A stretch of DNA of 64,000 nucleotides, taken from the NCBI RefSeq assembly GCF_000284375.1, contig NC_017249.1:310001-374000 (forward strand), written 5' to 3'. A program made the translations under genes and the position numbers. The DNA comes from Bradyrhizobium japonicum USDA 6. Its GTDB lineage: Bacteria; Pseudomonadota; Alphaproteobacteria; Rhizobiales; Xanthobacteraceae. Of this stretch, positions 1-7,925 are shown piece after piece. Positions within the stretch are counted from its first letter, which is position 1. Each line of letters starts with the position of its first letter. The notes beneath the pieces were generated by a model that saw only the letters and a list, made by a program, of their open reading frames with translations, was not told the origin of the DNA and made no database searches.

Positions 1-1115
1 CGGGTCGATTCGCGGATATTCTCGTCGGCAGCCAGGCTGCGCTCGACATGGTAGCTCTCGAGCAGGCTCGCGGGCGAGGTACCGCGCAGCACGCGGTCGA
101 GCTTCCACGACAGATTCTCCGCGTCCTCTAGCCCGGAATTGGCGCCGCGCGCGCCGAAGGGTGAGACCTGATGCGCGGAATCGCCCGCAAAAATCACCCG
201 GCCGTGGAGGAAGCGATCCATCCTCCGGCACTGGAATTTGTAGAGCGATATCCACTCGAACTCGAACTTGTCGTGGCCGAGCATGCGTGCGATCCGCGGC
301 CGCACGTTCTCCGGCTTCTTCTCGACGACGGGATCGGCAAAGCGATTGAGCTGGAGATCGATGCGCCAGACGTCGTCGGGCTGCCGGTGCAGCAGCGCGG
401 AGCGCCCGGCATGAAACGGCGGATCGAACCAGAACCAGCGCTCGGTCGGGAACTCCGCCGTCATCTTGACGTCGGCGATCAAAAACTGGTCCTCGAACAC
501 CTGTCCCGCGAACTCGGCGCCGACCATCTGCCGCAGTGACGAGCGCGCGCCGTCGCAGGCGACGACATATTGCGCGTGCAGGCGATAGGCGCCCTCCGGC
601 GTCTCGATCGTCAGCGCGACGGAATCGTTGCGCTGTTCAAGCGCCGTCACCTTGTTGCGCCAGCGCAGATCGATCTCAGGCAGATCGCTGATGCGATCGA
701 CCAGATAGGCCTCGGCGTAATATTGCTGGAGGTTGATGAAGGCCGGCCGCTTGTGACCGTCTTCCGGCAGCAGGTTGAACTGGTAGAGCTGCGACTCGCC
801 ATGGAAGATGCGGCCGACGCTCCACACCACGCCCTTCTCGACCATGCGGTCGCCGACGCCGAGCCGGTCCCAATATTCGAGCGACCGCTTGGAGAAGCAG
901 ATCGCGCGCGAGCCTTCGCCGATCCGGTCGGCATCATCCAGAAGGACGACGCGCTGGCCGCGCTGGGCAAGGTCGATCGCGAGCGACAGCCCCACCGGCC
1001 CCGCGCCGACGACCACCACGGGATGCTCGGCCGCACTGTGGCCGGGACGATCCTGGTCGGGGTGGCGGCGATAGCCGAACTGGGTTTTGGCCTGCTGCGT
1101 ATTGGCCTGCGCCAT
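1..1115 (-). CDS. FAD-dependent aromatic-ring monooxygenase, 3' end cut by window edge
   Basis: Flavoprotein hydroxylase of the PheA/TfdB/MhpA class, expected to use NAD(P)H and O2 to hydroxylate a phenolic substrate in the cytoplasm. The start is ATG at 1115-1113. An N-terminal Rossmann motif VVVVGAGPVGLSLA is visible around residue 35, and the second FAD-binding motif GDSAHQVSPFGARGANSG lies near residue 305. At least 371 codons are present, and the C-terminus runs off the left edge. The gene is divergent from the MarR regulator at 1226 with a likely operator between them, so that regulator probably controls it. Family assignment is firm; the substrate is not determinable from sequence alone. 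Confidence 0.9.
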   Translation of the reverse strand, partial: MAQANTQQAKTQFGYRRHPDQDRPGHSAAEHPVVVVGAGPVGLSLAIDLAQRGQRVVLLDDADRIGEGSRAICFSKRSLEYWDRLGVGDRMVEKGVVWSVGRIFHGESQLYQFNLLPEDGHKRPAFINLQQYYAEAYLVDRISDLPEIDLRWRNKVTALEQRNDSVALTIETPEGAYRLHAQYVVACDGARSSLRQMVGAEFAGQVFEDQFLIADVKMTAEFPTERWFWFDPPFHAGRSALLHRQPDDVWRIDLQLNRFADPVVEKKPENVRPRIARMLGHDKFEFEWISLYKFQCRRMDRFLHGRVIFAGDSAHQVSPFGARGANSGLEDAENLSWKLDRVLRGTSPASLLESYHVERSLAADENIREST

Positions 1116-1157
1116 GCGCTAACCTCGGCTCTGGTCAAGAGAGGACTGATCTGCTAG

Positions 1158-1177
1158 ATAGTCTCACGTGCAACTAT
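1158..1177. promoter_or_regulatory. Candidate MarR operator between divergent genes
   Basis: Inverted repeat ATAGT-N10-ACTAT centred on the palindromic core CACGTG, in the 110-bp space between the monooxygenase start (1115) and the MarR start (1226). Position and symmetry fit a MarR-dimer site controlling both genes. The binding itself is inference. Confidence 0.5.
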
Positions 1178-1225
1178 TTTGGACCGGAGCCGGCCGGCCG
1201 TCAACTGGAATTCGGAGCGCAAGCC

Positions 1226-1768
1226 TTGGCGAGGACATCCAGCGACATCGCGCTGAAGGCACGTGAGGCCGACGACGCTTCATTGCGGACGAAGGCGCGG
1301 CTCGATTTGTTCAAGTTCGTGCCGTTCCGCCTCAACCGGCTTGCTGCGGAGGTGAGTTCCGCGCTTGCGGTCGAATATCAGGAGCGTCACGGCCTCGACA
1401 TTCCAGCCTGGCGCGTGATCGCGACGCTCGGCTTCCGCAACGATGCCTGTAGCGCGCAGTACATCTCTCAATGCACCCGCACGCACAAATCCACCATCAG
1501 CCGCGCCGTGACCACGCTGCTGCACGAGGGGCTGATCGAGCGGGTCGAGAACGAAGCCGACCGCCGCGAATTCCGCCTGCAACTGACGAAGAAGGGTCGC
1601 GCGCTGTACGAAGAGCTGTTCCCGCAATTGCTGCGGCGGGAAGACGAGATCCTCGCCTGCCTCTCCGGGCAGGAGCGCAAGCAACTTTCGGCCCTGCTCG
1701 GCAAGATCGAACAGAGCCTCGACCTGATCCAGACCAGCGAAGAGGCCGACGCGAAAGAGGCGTATTAG
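1226..1768 (+). CDS. MarR family transcriptional regulator
   Basis: 180-residue winged-helix regulator. The recognition region near residues 80-105 reads QYISQCTRTHKSTISRAVTT, followed by the wing (RVENEADRREFRLQLTKKG) and a C-terminal dimerisation helix. The reading frame opens at TTG 1226; no ATG lies in frame near the N-terminus, so an unusual start is likely. It is transcribed away from the FAD monooxygenase, the usual layout for a MarR repressor that is released by an aromatic substrate or product. Function as repressor of that gene is inferred from context. Confidence 0.88.
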   Translation: MARTSSDIALKAREADDASLRTKARLDLFKFVPFRLNRLAAEVSSALAVEYQERHGLDIPAWRVIATLGFRNDACSAQYISQCTRTHKSTISRAVTTLLHEGLIERVENEADRREFRLQLTKKGRALYEELFPQLLRREDEILACLSGQERKQLSALLGKIEQSLDLIQTSEEADAKEAY

Positions 1769-1813
1769 GGCGCGTACTCATAGAGCTGCAGACGTCGGCT
1801 TTTGGGAGGCCGA

Positions 1814-2578
1814 TTGAGAAAGCTTGGCAGGTCCGTCACGGCACTGGCTTATATAGCGGCGCTACTTGTGGCGTTTGCCGCAACCCGCGCATACGCCGCT
1901 GACATAAATTATCTGGCTCCCCCCGGAGTCGCTGCAAACGAGTTTCCCTCACCACAGCGCGCTGTTGCACGGATCGTCAGCCCGCGCCGCGCCGCCGAAG
2001 AGCGCCGCGACGCCCTCAATGAGGCCGGTCAAATCGCACGTGCGCTTGACCTGAAACCAGGTATGACAGTGGGCGACATTGGAGCAGGCAGTGGCTACCA
2101 CACGGTCAGGCTCTCCCGCCTCGTCGGACCCGCCGGCTCTGTCGTTGCCCAGGACGTCACGCGGGATTACCTCGTCGAGCTCGCCAGGCGAACAGAACGT
2201 CTGAAGTTGACGAACGTGCAATTCGCCCTCGGCGAACCGCACGATCCGCGTCTGCCCGCTTCCTCGCTGGATGCCGCAATCCTCGTGCACATGTATCACG
2301 AGGTAGCCCAACCCTACGCCTTCCTCTACAATCTCGCGCCCGCCTTGAAGCAGGGTGCGCGGGTCGGGATTGTCGATCTCGAGCTTCCGACGTCGAAGCA
2401 TGGCACGCCAATTGAGCTCTTGCGCTGCGAATTGACCGCCGTCGGCTATCGCGAGGTCGCCACATACAAGCTCGCAGGGGACGGAGGATATTTGGCGGTA
2501 TTCTCTCCGCCGGAGGTAGCGGCTCGAAGATCTCCCCGCGATATCGTTGCTTGTGCGGATCCTGCCGGCACTCGCTGA
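1814..2578 (+). CDS. Predicted exported class I SAM-dependent methyltransferase
   Basis: About 254 residues. The TTG at 1814 is preferred to the TTG at 1802 because a GGGAGG ribosome-binding site sits 5 bases upstream of it. Residues 1-29 form a signal peptide (hydrophobic core ALAYIAALLVAFAA, cleavage after RAYA). The body has a Rossmann methyltransferase fold: motif I VGDIGAGSGYHTVRLS, acidic motif VVAQDV, then a region AAILVHMYHEV. Similar predicted methyltransferases with leader peptides occur in Proteobacteria. A periplasmic SAM-dependent enzyme is puzzling because SAM is cytoplasmic. Substrate unknown. Confidence 0.75.
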   Translation: MRKLGRSVTALAYIAALLVAFAATRAYAADINYLAPPGVAANEFPSPQRAVARIVSPRRAAEERRDALNEAGQIARALDLKPGMTVGDIGAGSGYHTVRLSRLVGPAGSVVAQDVTRDYLVELARRTERLKLTNVQFALGEPHDPRLPASSLDAAILVHMYHEVAQPYAFLYNLAPALKQGARVGIVDLELPTSKHGTPIELLRCELTAVGYREVATYKLAGDGGYLAVFSPPEVAARRSPRDIVACADPAGTR

Positions 2579-2835
2579 CACCACGCCCGCCGCCCGTCTC
2601 AGAGGCTGAACATGTCCGAAGAAGGGGTCAGACCGGAAATCGCCGGCTGAGGCTCGAACCGGCGCTTTTGACCCAACCCGGACATTGGGCCCAGTCAGAA
2701 AACTGGTGCAATTTTGCCCCATTTCTTGCTCGTCGTCCGGTCGCGAAGTGCTAGGTTTTAGGCATGGCACGAGCCTTGGTCCCTACGGGGGATAAGATGA
2801 AGCGGCGTCATTCATCGGGTTTGTCGGGAGGAAAC

Positions 2836-3153
2836 ATGACGAACCGTTTTCTCTTTGCCTTGATGGTATTGTTCTCGCTTGCCGAAGCGACGCTCCCGGC
2901 GCGAGCATTTCCGGTCGCCCCGACCCTCCTCGACATGCAGTCAACGGATACTTCTGGCGCCTTCATTCTCGTTAGAAAAGGCAAGGGGCATGGCGACGGC
3001 GAGGAACGCTTCGAGCGGCACCATCGCCATGGAGCCTACGGCTTTTCCCACCATCGCAGACATTCGCATGGCATGCGCGGCTACCTCGGCAATCAAGGAT
3101 TCAACTCCGGCTTTGGAGGTGGCAACCAAAACCAGCCCAATGGCCAAAACTGA
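2836..3153 (+). CDS. Small secreted His/Gly-rich protein of unknown function
   Basis: 105 residues starting at ATG 2836, chosen because GGGAGG lies just upstream (the frame is open further 5'). A signal peptide covers residues 1-24 (FLFALMVLFSLAEATLPARA). The mature part has a His/Arg-rich stretch (RHHRHGAYGFSHHRRHSHG) and a Gly/Asn/Gln-rich tail. Such composition suggests metal binding or a disordered surface protein, but no family is recognised. It stands alone between the methyltransferase and the lactonase-like gene. Confidence 0.6.
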   Translation: MTNRFLFALMVLFSLAEATLPARAFPVAPTLLDMQSTDTSGAFILVRKGKGHGDGEERFERHHRHGAYGFSHHRRHSHGMRGYLGNQGFNSGFGGGNQNQPNGQN

Positions 3154-3309
3154 CCCTTGGTGACCGAACGACACACTCACTTCTGGTATTGGCCCGAATC
3201 GGACCTGCGGCGATGCTCGTTTGCGCGCTGCTTTCAGGAGCGCAGCGGACACCAGGCTCGCCTGATCTGAGCCGCGCTTAGGGCTCGCAAGCACACGCCC
3301 CGGATTCCG

Positions 3310-4116
3310 TCACTTCGCAAACGACCGCGACGGCGGCAAATGCAGCGCCCAGGCATCGACCTTGTCGCTGGCACGCGGATACATTTCCGTCACGATCGGA
3401 TCATGGCCAGGGATGAAACGATCGGGATGACCGGCGAGGCGTTCGATCGTCTCCCAGCCCTGCGCCATGTCGCCGATATTGTAGACGATGGGGAACGGGC
3501 TTTTGCGCTGCAGATTGGCGTAATAATGCGCGGCATCGGACGCCAGCACCACCGGCCCGCGCGCGGTCTCGACCTTGACCACCTGCAAGCCGTCGGAATG
3601 GCCGCCGACACGGTGCACGGTGACGCCGGGCGCGATCTCGCCATCGCCGGAATAGAAATTGACGCGCTCGCCATAGACATGACGCACCATCTGCGTGACG
3701 TGCTCGACCGAGAACGGGTGTCGCAGCAGTCCGTTGCACATGCAGCGTCCCGTCGCGTAAGCCATCTCGCGCTCCTGGAGATGGAAGCGCGCATTCGGAA
3801 AGCGATCGAGATTGCCGGCGTGGTCGTAATGCAGATGCGTCACGATAATGTCGCGAACGCTCGACGCCGCGACGCCAAAGCGCTCCAGCGCATCGACCGG
3901 ATTGAGCGTCAGCTTGCGCGCCCGCGCGCTCGCCTCCTCGGCATTGAAGCCGGTATCCACCAGGATGTCGCAGCCGCCGCCGCGGATCAGCCAGACGAAA
4001 TAGTCGAGATCCTGCGCCGCGCTGTCATGCGGGTCGGGCTGAAGGAAATTCATGTTGGGGGTGCGTGGCGACATCGTCGCATAACGCAGGGCATAGATTT
4101 CGTAGGCGTTTCCCAT
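3310..4116 (-). CDS. Metallo-beta-lactamase-fold lactonase (AHL-lactonase-like)
   Basis: 268 residues from ATG 4116. The zinc-binding signature THLHYDHAGN gives His94, His96, Asp98 and His99; later ligands appear in GGHSDG and VLASDAAHY, and a C-terminal PGHDP supplies the last His. This is the layout of N-acyl-homoserine lactonase-family hydrolases, which open lactone rings in the cytoplasm. True quorum-quenching activity cannot be read from sequence. A perfect CRP-type palindrome lies about 106 bases upstream of the start, in the divergent spacer shared with the caspase-fold gene. Confidence 0.85.
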   Translation of the reverse strand: MGNAYEIYALRYATMSPRTPNMNFLQPDPHDSAAQDLDYFVWLIRGGGCDILVDTGFNAEEASARARKLTLNPVDALERFGVAASSVRDIIVTHLHYDHAGNLDRFPNARFHLQEREMAYATGRCMCNGLLRHPFSVEHVTQMVRHVYGERVNFYSGDGEIAPGVTVHRVGGHSDGLQVVKVETARGPVVLASDAAHYYANLQRKSPFPIVYNIGDMAQGWETIERLAGHPDRFIPGHDPIVTEMYPRASDKVDAWALHLPPSRSFAK

Positions 4117-4221
4117 GATTTTCTTTTCTGAGTTGGACCTTCGGGGACGATCGAGCGCACCAAGCCATCGTCCGCCGCAAAGGTCAAACACCGGAGGGCC
4201 GCGACAGCGTCCGGCCTGCTA

Positions 4222-4237
4222 TGTGAGAACGCTCACA
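4222..4237. promoter_or_regulatory. Perfect CRP-type palindrome TGTGA-N6-TCACA
   Basis: The site matches the classical CRP consensus in both half-sites. It lies in the 367-bp spacer (4117-4483) between the leftward lactonase gene (start 4116) and the rightward caspase-fold gene (start 4484). Apart from this site I see no gene or structured element in the spacer. It is better spaced to control the lactonase than the gene on the right, but either is possible. Confidence 0.6.
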
Positions 4238-4483
4238 TCTTCTTTGTCGCTGCGGCTCCAGCATCCTGCCGCAGAGTCGAACCAGATGGCGCCGAGCACA
4301 TCCGTGACTGCCCGTTCATTCCCCTCCAAGCGTGCCCGTGCATCGCGGTCAATTGTCGCGATAATGCCGAATCTCCAAGCGGTTGACGCCCCCCTTCCGC
4401 GGTTTGATAATGCACATTGCGTAAGTTAAGGTCGCCGCGGCGCAAGCTGGTAACGGCGCCTTTTTGGCTGGACCGCGCTGATT

Positions 4484-6001
4484 ATGAAAATTCGCTTCCT
4501 TTTTCTTCTGCCCCTGCTCGTTTCGCTCGTCCCGGTTGCGCCATCCCTGGCCGCCGGCGACCGTTATGCGTTGGTCATCGGCAACGCCAAATATCCGGAC
4601 GCGGACGCCCCGCTGAAGGAACCGCTGAACGACGCGCGCGACATCGCCGACGAGCTCAAGCGCGACGGCTTTTCCGTTGAAATCGGCGAGAACCTGACCG
4701 GCGACGGCATGCGCCGCGCGTTCGACAAGCTCTATGGCAAGATCAAGCCGGGCTCGGTGGCGCTGATCTTCTTCAGCGGTTTCGGCATCCAGTCGGCGCG
4801 CCAGAGCTACATGCTGCCGATCGACGCGCAGATCTGGACAGAATCGGACGTCCGCCGCGACGGTTTCAGCCTGGAGACCGTGCTCGGCGAACTCAATACC
4901 CGCGGCGCGGGGGTCAAGATCGCGCTGATCGACGCCTCCAGGCGCAATCCCTTCGAGCGCCGGTTCCGCAGCTTCTCGGCCGGCCTGACGCCGGTCATCG
5001 CGCCGAATGGAACGCTGGTGATGTACTCGGCGGCGCTGGCCTCGGTGGTCTCGGATGCGGGCGGCGAGCACAGCCTGTTCGTCCAGGAACTCCTGAAGGA
5101 GATCCGCGTCCCCGACCTGATGGCCGAGGAGACGCTGAACCGCACCAAGATGGGCGTCACCCGCGCCTCGCGCGGCGAACAGGTGCCGTGGATCTCCTCC
5201 TCGCTCGCCGAGGATTTTTCGTTCATTCCGGGCGCCGGCGGATCGCGTCCGTCGGTGACGGCACCGCCGCCATCGCCGCCGCAGGTCGTCGCCAACAACC
5301 CGCCGCCGGCTCCGCCCGCACCGCCTCCACCGCCGAAGCCGGCGGACACGGCAGCGGCACCTGCACCTGCACCTGCTCCGGCAGCGGCACCCTCACCGAA
5401 ACCGCAGGTCGAGGCCGCCTTGCCGCCGGCGCCACCGCCGGTGAAACCAGCCGAGACCACCCCCGCACCGAGCATGGATAGCGGGCCGAGCGCGGCCGCG
5501 CTGGCGGAGGATCCGACCATCAAGGGCCTGACGGCCAAGATCGCCGCCAATCCGGACGACGTGAACGCGCTGTACCGGCGCGGTCAGGTCTATGCCAGCA
5601 AGGGCGCCTACAATTTGGCCATCAAGGATTTCGACGAGACGCTTCGGATCAACGCGAAGGACGTCGAGGCGCTGAACAACCGCTGCTGGACCCGCACCGT
5701 GGTCGGTGACCTCCAGGGCGCGCTGAAGGATTGCAACGAGGCGCTGCGGCTGCGGCCGAATTTCGTCGATGCACTGGACAGCCGGGGACTCGTCAATCTG
5801 AAATCGGGAGCGGTCAAGAACGCCATCGCCGATTTCGACGCAGCCCTGAGGATCAACCCGCGCCTGACCTCCTCGCTCTTTGGCCGCGGGATTGCCAAGC
5901 AGCGCAACGGCTCGGCCCAGGAAGGCGCGCTCGATATCGCCAATGCCAAGGCGATGGACCCGAACATTGTTCAGGAGTTCGCAAGCTACGGAGTACGCTA
6001 G
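4484..6001 (+). CDS. Catalytically inactive caspase-fold (peptidase C14-like) protein with TPR repeats
   Basis: 505 residues. A signal peptide (1-24, ending SLAA) is followed by a caspase/p20-like domain (about 26-240) opening with YALVIGNAKYPDAD. The position that holds the catalytic His in YxGHG is Phe100 (FFSGFGIQ), and the catalytic Cys position of DACRxNP is Ser152 (IDASRRNPF), so both residues of the dyad are missing. A Pro/Ala-rich linker (about 250-345) leads to three TPR-like repeats (about 350-490). It is probably an exported scaffold rather than a protease. An OmpA-like gene and an RND pump follow on the same strand. A second dead caspase is at 27274-28125. Confidence 0.85.
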   Translation: MKIRFLFLLPLLVSLVPVAPSLAAGDRYALVIGNAKYPDADAPLKEPLNDARDIADELKRDGFSVEIGENLTGDGMRRAFDKLYGKIKPGSVALIFFSGFGIQSARQSYMLPIDAQIWTESDVRRDGFSLETVLGELNTRGAGVKIALIDASRRNPFERRFRSFSAGLTPVIAPNGTLVMYSAALASVVSDAGGEHSLFVQELLKEIRVPDLMAEETLNRTKMGVTRASRGEQVPWISSSLAEDFSFIPGAGGSRPSVTAPPPSPPQVVANNPPPAPPAPPPPPKPADTAAAPAPAPAPAAAPSPKPQVEAALPPAPPPVKPAETTPAPSMDSGPSAAALAEDPTIKGLTAKIAANPDDVNALYRRGQVYASKGAYNLAIKDFDETLRINAKDVEALNNRCWTRTVVGDLQGALKDCNEALRLRPNFVDALDSRGLVNLKSGAVKNAIADFDAALRINPRLTSSLFGRGIAKQRNGSAQEGALDIANAKAMDPNIVQEFASYGVR

Positions 6002-6146
6002 TATTTTTTGAGTTGAGGCGGCAGACGCCTCGAACCCTCGGCAGCCCAGGGAAGACTAACGGACGGATGCCGCAGGCGGCCTTTCCCGGGGGGCCATTGC
6101 AGGAATTTTGGAACCGCGCATGTCCGCTGCGCAGGAGGGACTGGCA

Positions 6147-6818
6147 ATGAGATTGGCTGCAAAGGGATTGACCGCGATCCTGTCCATCATCACGGTCGGC
6201 GCGGCTCTGTCGCTGACGACCCCGCTCGCATTCGCGGGCGACGACAACAACAGCAAGAACGTCACCGAGGACGAGATCGTCCGCGCGCTGGCGCCGCCGC
6301 CGAAGAAGCCGTTGACCCGCGGCCTCTCGATCGCCCCGCAGGCCGAACCCGCACCCAGTGCGGCGGAAACCAAGCTGATCCGGTCCGTGCGCGGCCGCTC
6401 GACGCGCTCGCTTTCGTCGACCGAGCGCGAAGAGATCGCGTCGGTGGCCAAGGACAAGCCGAACATCGATCTTGAAATCACGTTCGACTACAACTCGGCC
6501 AATATCAGCGCCAAGTCGCTCGCCTCGGTACAGGCGCTCGGTCGCGCGCTGACCAGCCCCGACCTGAAGGGCTCGACCTTCGTGGTGGCCGGCCACACCG
6601 ACGCCGCCGGCGGCGAGGGCTACAATCAGGACCTGTCGGAGCGCCGCGCGGATTCGATCAAGCGCTACCTCGTCGACAAATACGGCATCGCCGCGACCGA
6701 TCTCGTCACCGTCGGCTACGGCAAGAGCAAGCTGAAGGACCCGGCCCAGCCGATGGCGGAGGTCAATCGCCGCGTGCAGGTCGTCAACATGGAAAACAAG
6801 ACCACCGCATCGAAGTGA
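6147..6818 (+). CDS. OmpA-family outer-membrane/peptidoglycan-associated protein
   Basis: 223 residues. Start ATG 6147 is chosen for its GGAGGGA ribosome-binding site 6-7 bases upstream; the open frame extends to 6108. A signal peptide ends near PLAFA. The C-terminal OmpA/MotB domain (about residues 105-220) begins ITFDYNSANI and contains VVAGHTDAAGGEGYNQDLSERRA, the region that contacts diaminopimelate. No beta-barrel is present, so it is a periplasmic peptidoglycan anchor. It sits between the caspase-TPR gene and the RND genes, and a strong terminator follows it. Confidence 0.9.
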   Translation: MRLAAKGLTAILSIITVGAALSLTTPLAFAGDDNNSKNVTEDEIVRALAPPPKKPLTRGLSIAPQAEPAPSAAETKLIRSVRGRSTRSLSSTEREEIASVAKDKPNIDLEITFDYNSANISAKSLASVQALGRALTSPDLKGSTFVVAGHTDAAGGEGYNQDLSERRADSIKRYLVDKYGIAATDLVTVGYGKSKLKDPAQPMAEVNRRVQVVNMENKTTASK

Positions 6819-6830
6819 GAGCACGACGTA

Positions 6831-6864
6831 ATCCTTTGAAGTGCCAAATCCTTTGAAGTGCCAA
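6831..6864. repeat. 17-bp perfect tandem duplication
   Basis: Two adjacent identical copies of ATCCTTTGAAGTGCCAA (6831-6847 and 6848-6864) lie directly after the OmpA-like gene and before its terminator. They look like a recent slippage duplication with no evident function. Confidence 0.8.
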
Positions 6865-6893
6865 GTCGTGATGTGGTGTAAAGTCTTGCTTCA

Positions 6894-6928
6894 AAAGCGC
6901 GTCCCGCAGCCTTGCGGGACGCCGCTTT
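6894..6928 (+). terminator. Rho-independent terminator after the OmpA-like gene
   Basis: A perfect 10-bp stem GCGTCCCGCA / TGCGGGACGC with loop GCCT (6899-6922) is extended by AAAGC / GCTTT across one bulged base, and the right arm runs into TTTATTT. It separates the OmpA-like gene from the RND adaptor, so the RND genes likely have their own promoter. Confidence 0.75.
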
Positions 6929-6995
6929 ATTTCAGGGAAACGCTCTCAGCAGGCCTCGTGCGGATGGCCGTGAGCCAGGCCAGGACAATCCGGCG

Positions 6996-7925
6996 ATGAA
7001 CGCCTCCGAATATCTCAAGCCTGCCGGAACCGTGGTGTTCGTCGTTGCGCTCGGCGTCGGCTATTATCTGTTCGAGCATCGGCATCGCACCGAGGCGAAG
7101 GACACGCCGAGCGAGGCGCTCGTCATCGTGACGAAGTCGACCAACGCCTGCTTCTCCGACCTCGTGCGGGTGACCGGCTTCTTCGTGCCGCGCCGCGAGG
7201 CCGTGGTCGTCGCCGACCAGGAAGGCTCAAGGGTCACCGACCTCTTTGTCACCGAAGGCGCCATGGTCACCGAGAATCAGGAGCTGGCGCGCCTGACGGC
7301 GCCGCCGCAGATCCCCGGCCAGCCGCAAAGACCCGGCCCGCAAGGCCCGATCTCGCTGAAGGCGCCCGCGCCAGGCCTCGTCACCGAAGTACGCACCATC
7401 GTCGGCGCGCCCGCCTCGCCGCAGGCCGGCCCGATGTTCCGCATCGCCGTCAACAACGAGATCGAGCTCGACGCCCAGGTCCCGGCGGTGCACATGCCCA
7501 AGCTAAACCCCGGCGCGACCGTGCGCATCAGCCGCGACGACGCGCCCGATTTGATCGGACGGGTCCGGCTGGTCGCGCCCGAAATCGACCGCACCACGCA
7601 GCTCGGCCGCGTCCGCATCAGCGTCACCAACAATCCATCGCTCAAGGTCGGCGTGTTTGCGCGCGCCTCGATCGACGCCAAGCGAAGCTGCGGCGTCTCG
7701 ATCCCCAAGACCGCGATCGACCATCTCACTATTCAGGTCGTCAAAAACAATATTGTCGAGACGCGCAAGGTACGGGTCGGGCTGTCGTCCGACAGCGCGA
7801 CGGAAATCCTGGAGGGGCTCGAGGTCGGCGAAATCGTCGTGGCCGACGCCGGCTCTTCGCTCCATGACGGCGACCAGATCAAGACCATGTTCGCCGATGA
7901 ACTCGATCGCACGCGGGTACGCTGA
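6996..7925 (+). CDS. RND efflux periplasmic adaptor (HlyD/MFP family)
   Basis: 309 residues from ATG 6996. An N-terminal membrane anchor (about 11-26, GTVVFVVALGVGYYLF) precedes the periplasmic part. Lipoyl-like and beta-barrel segments follow (VVVADQEGSRVTDLFVTEGAMV; later LKAPAPGLVTEV). Cys52 (NACFSDLVRVTG) and Cys232 (RSCGVSIP) are both conserved in the paralogue at 26224. The stop codon overlaps the ATG of the pump gene by one base (TGATG), indicating translational coupling. It links the inner-membrane pump to an outer-membrane channel; no TolC-like gene is in the window. Confidence 0.9.
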   Translation: MNASEYLKPAGTVVFVVALGVGYYLFEHRHRTEAKDTPSEALVIVTKSTNACFSDLVRVTGFFVPRREAVVVADQEGSRVTDLFVTEGAMVTENQELARLTAPPQIPGQPQRPGPQGPISLKAPAPGLVTEVRTIVGAPASPQAGPMFRIAVNNEIELDAQVPAVHMPKLNPGATVRISRDDAPDLIGRVRLVAPEIDRTTQLGRVRISVTNNPSLKVGVFARASIDAKRSCGVSIPKTAIDHLTIQVVKNNIVETRKVRVGLSSDSATEILEGLEVGEIVVADAGSSLHDGDQIKTMFADELDRTRVR

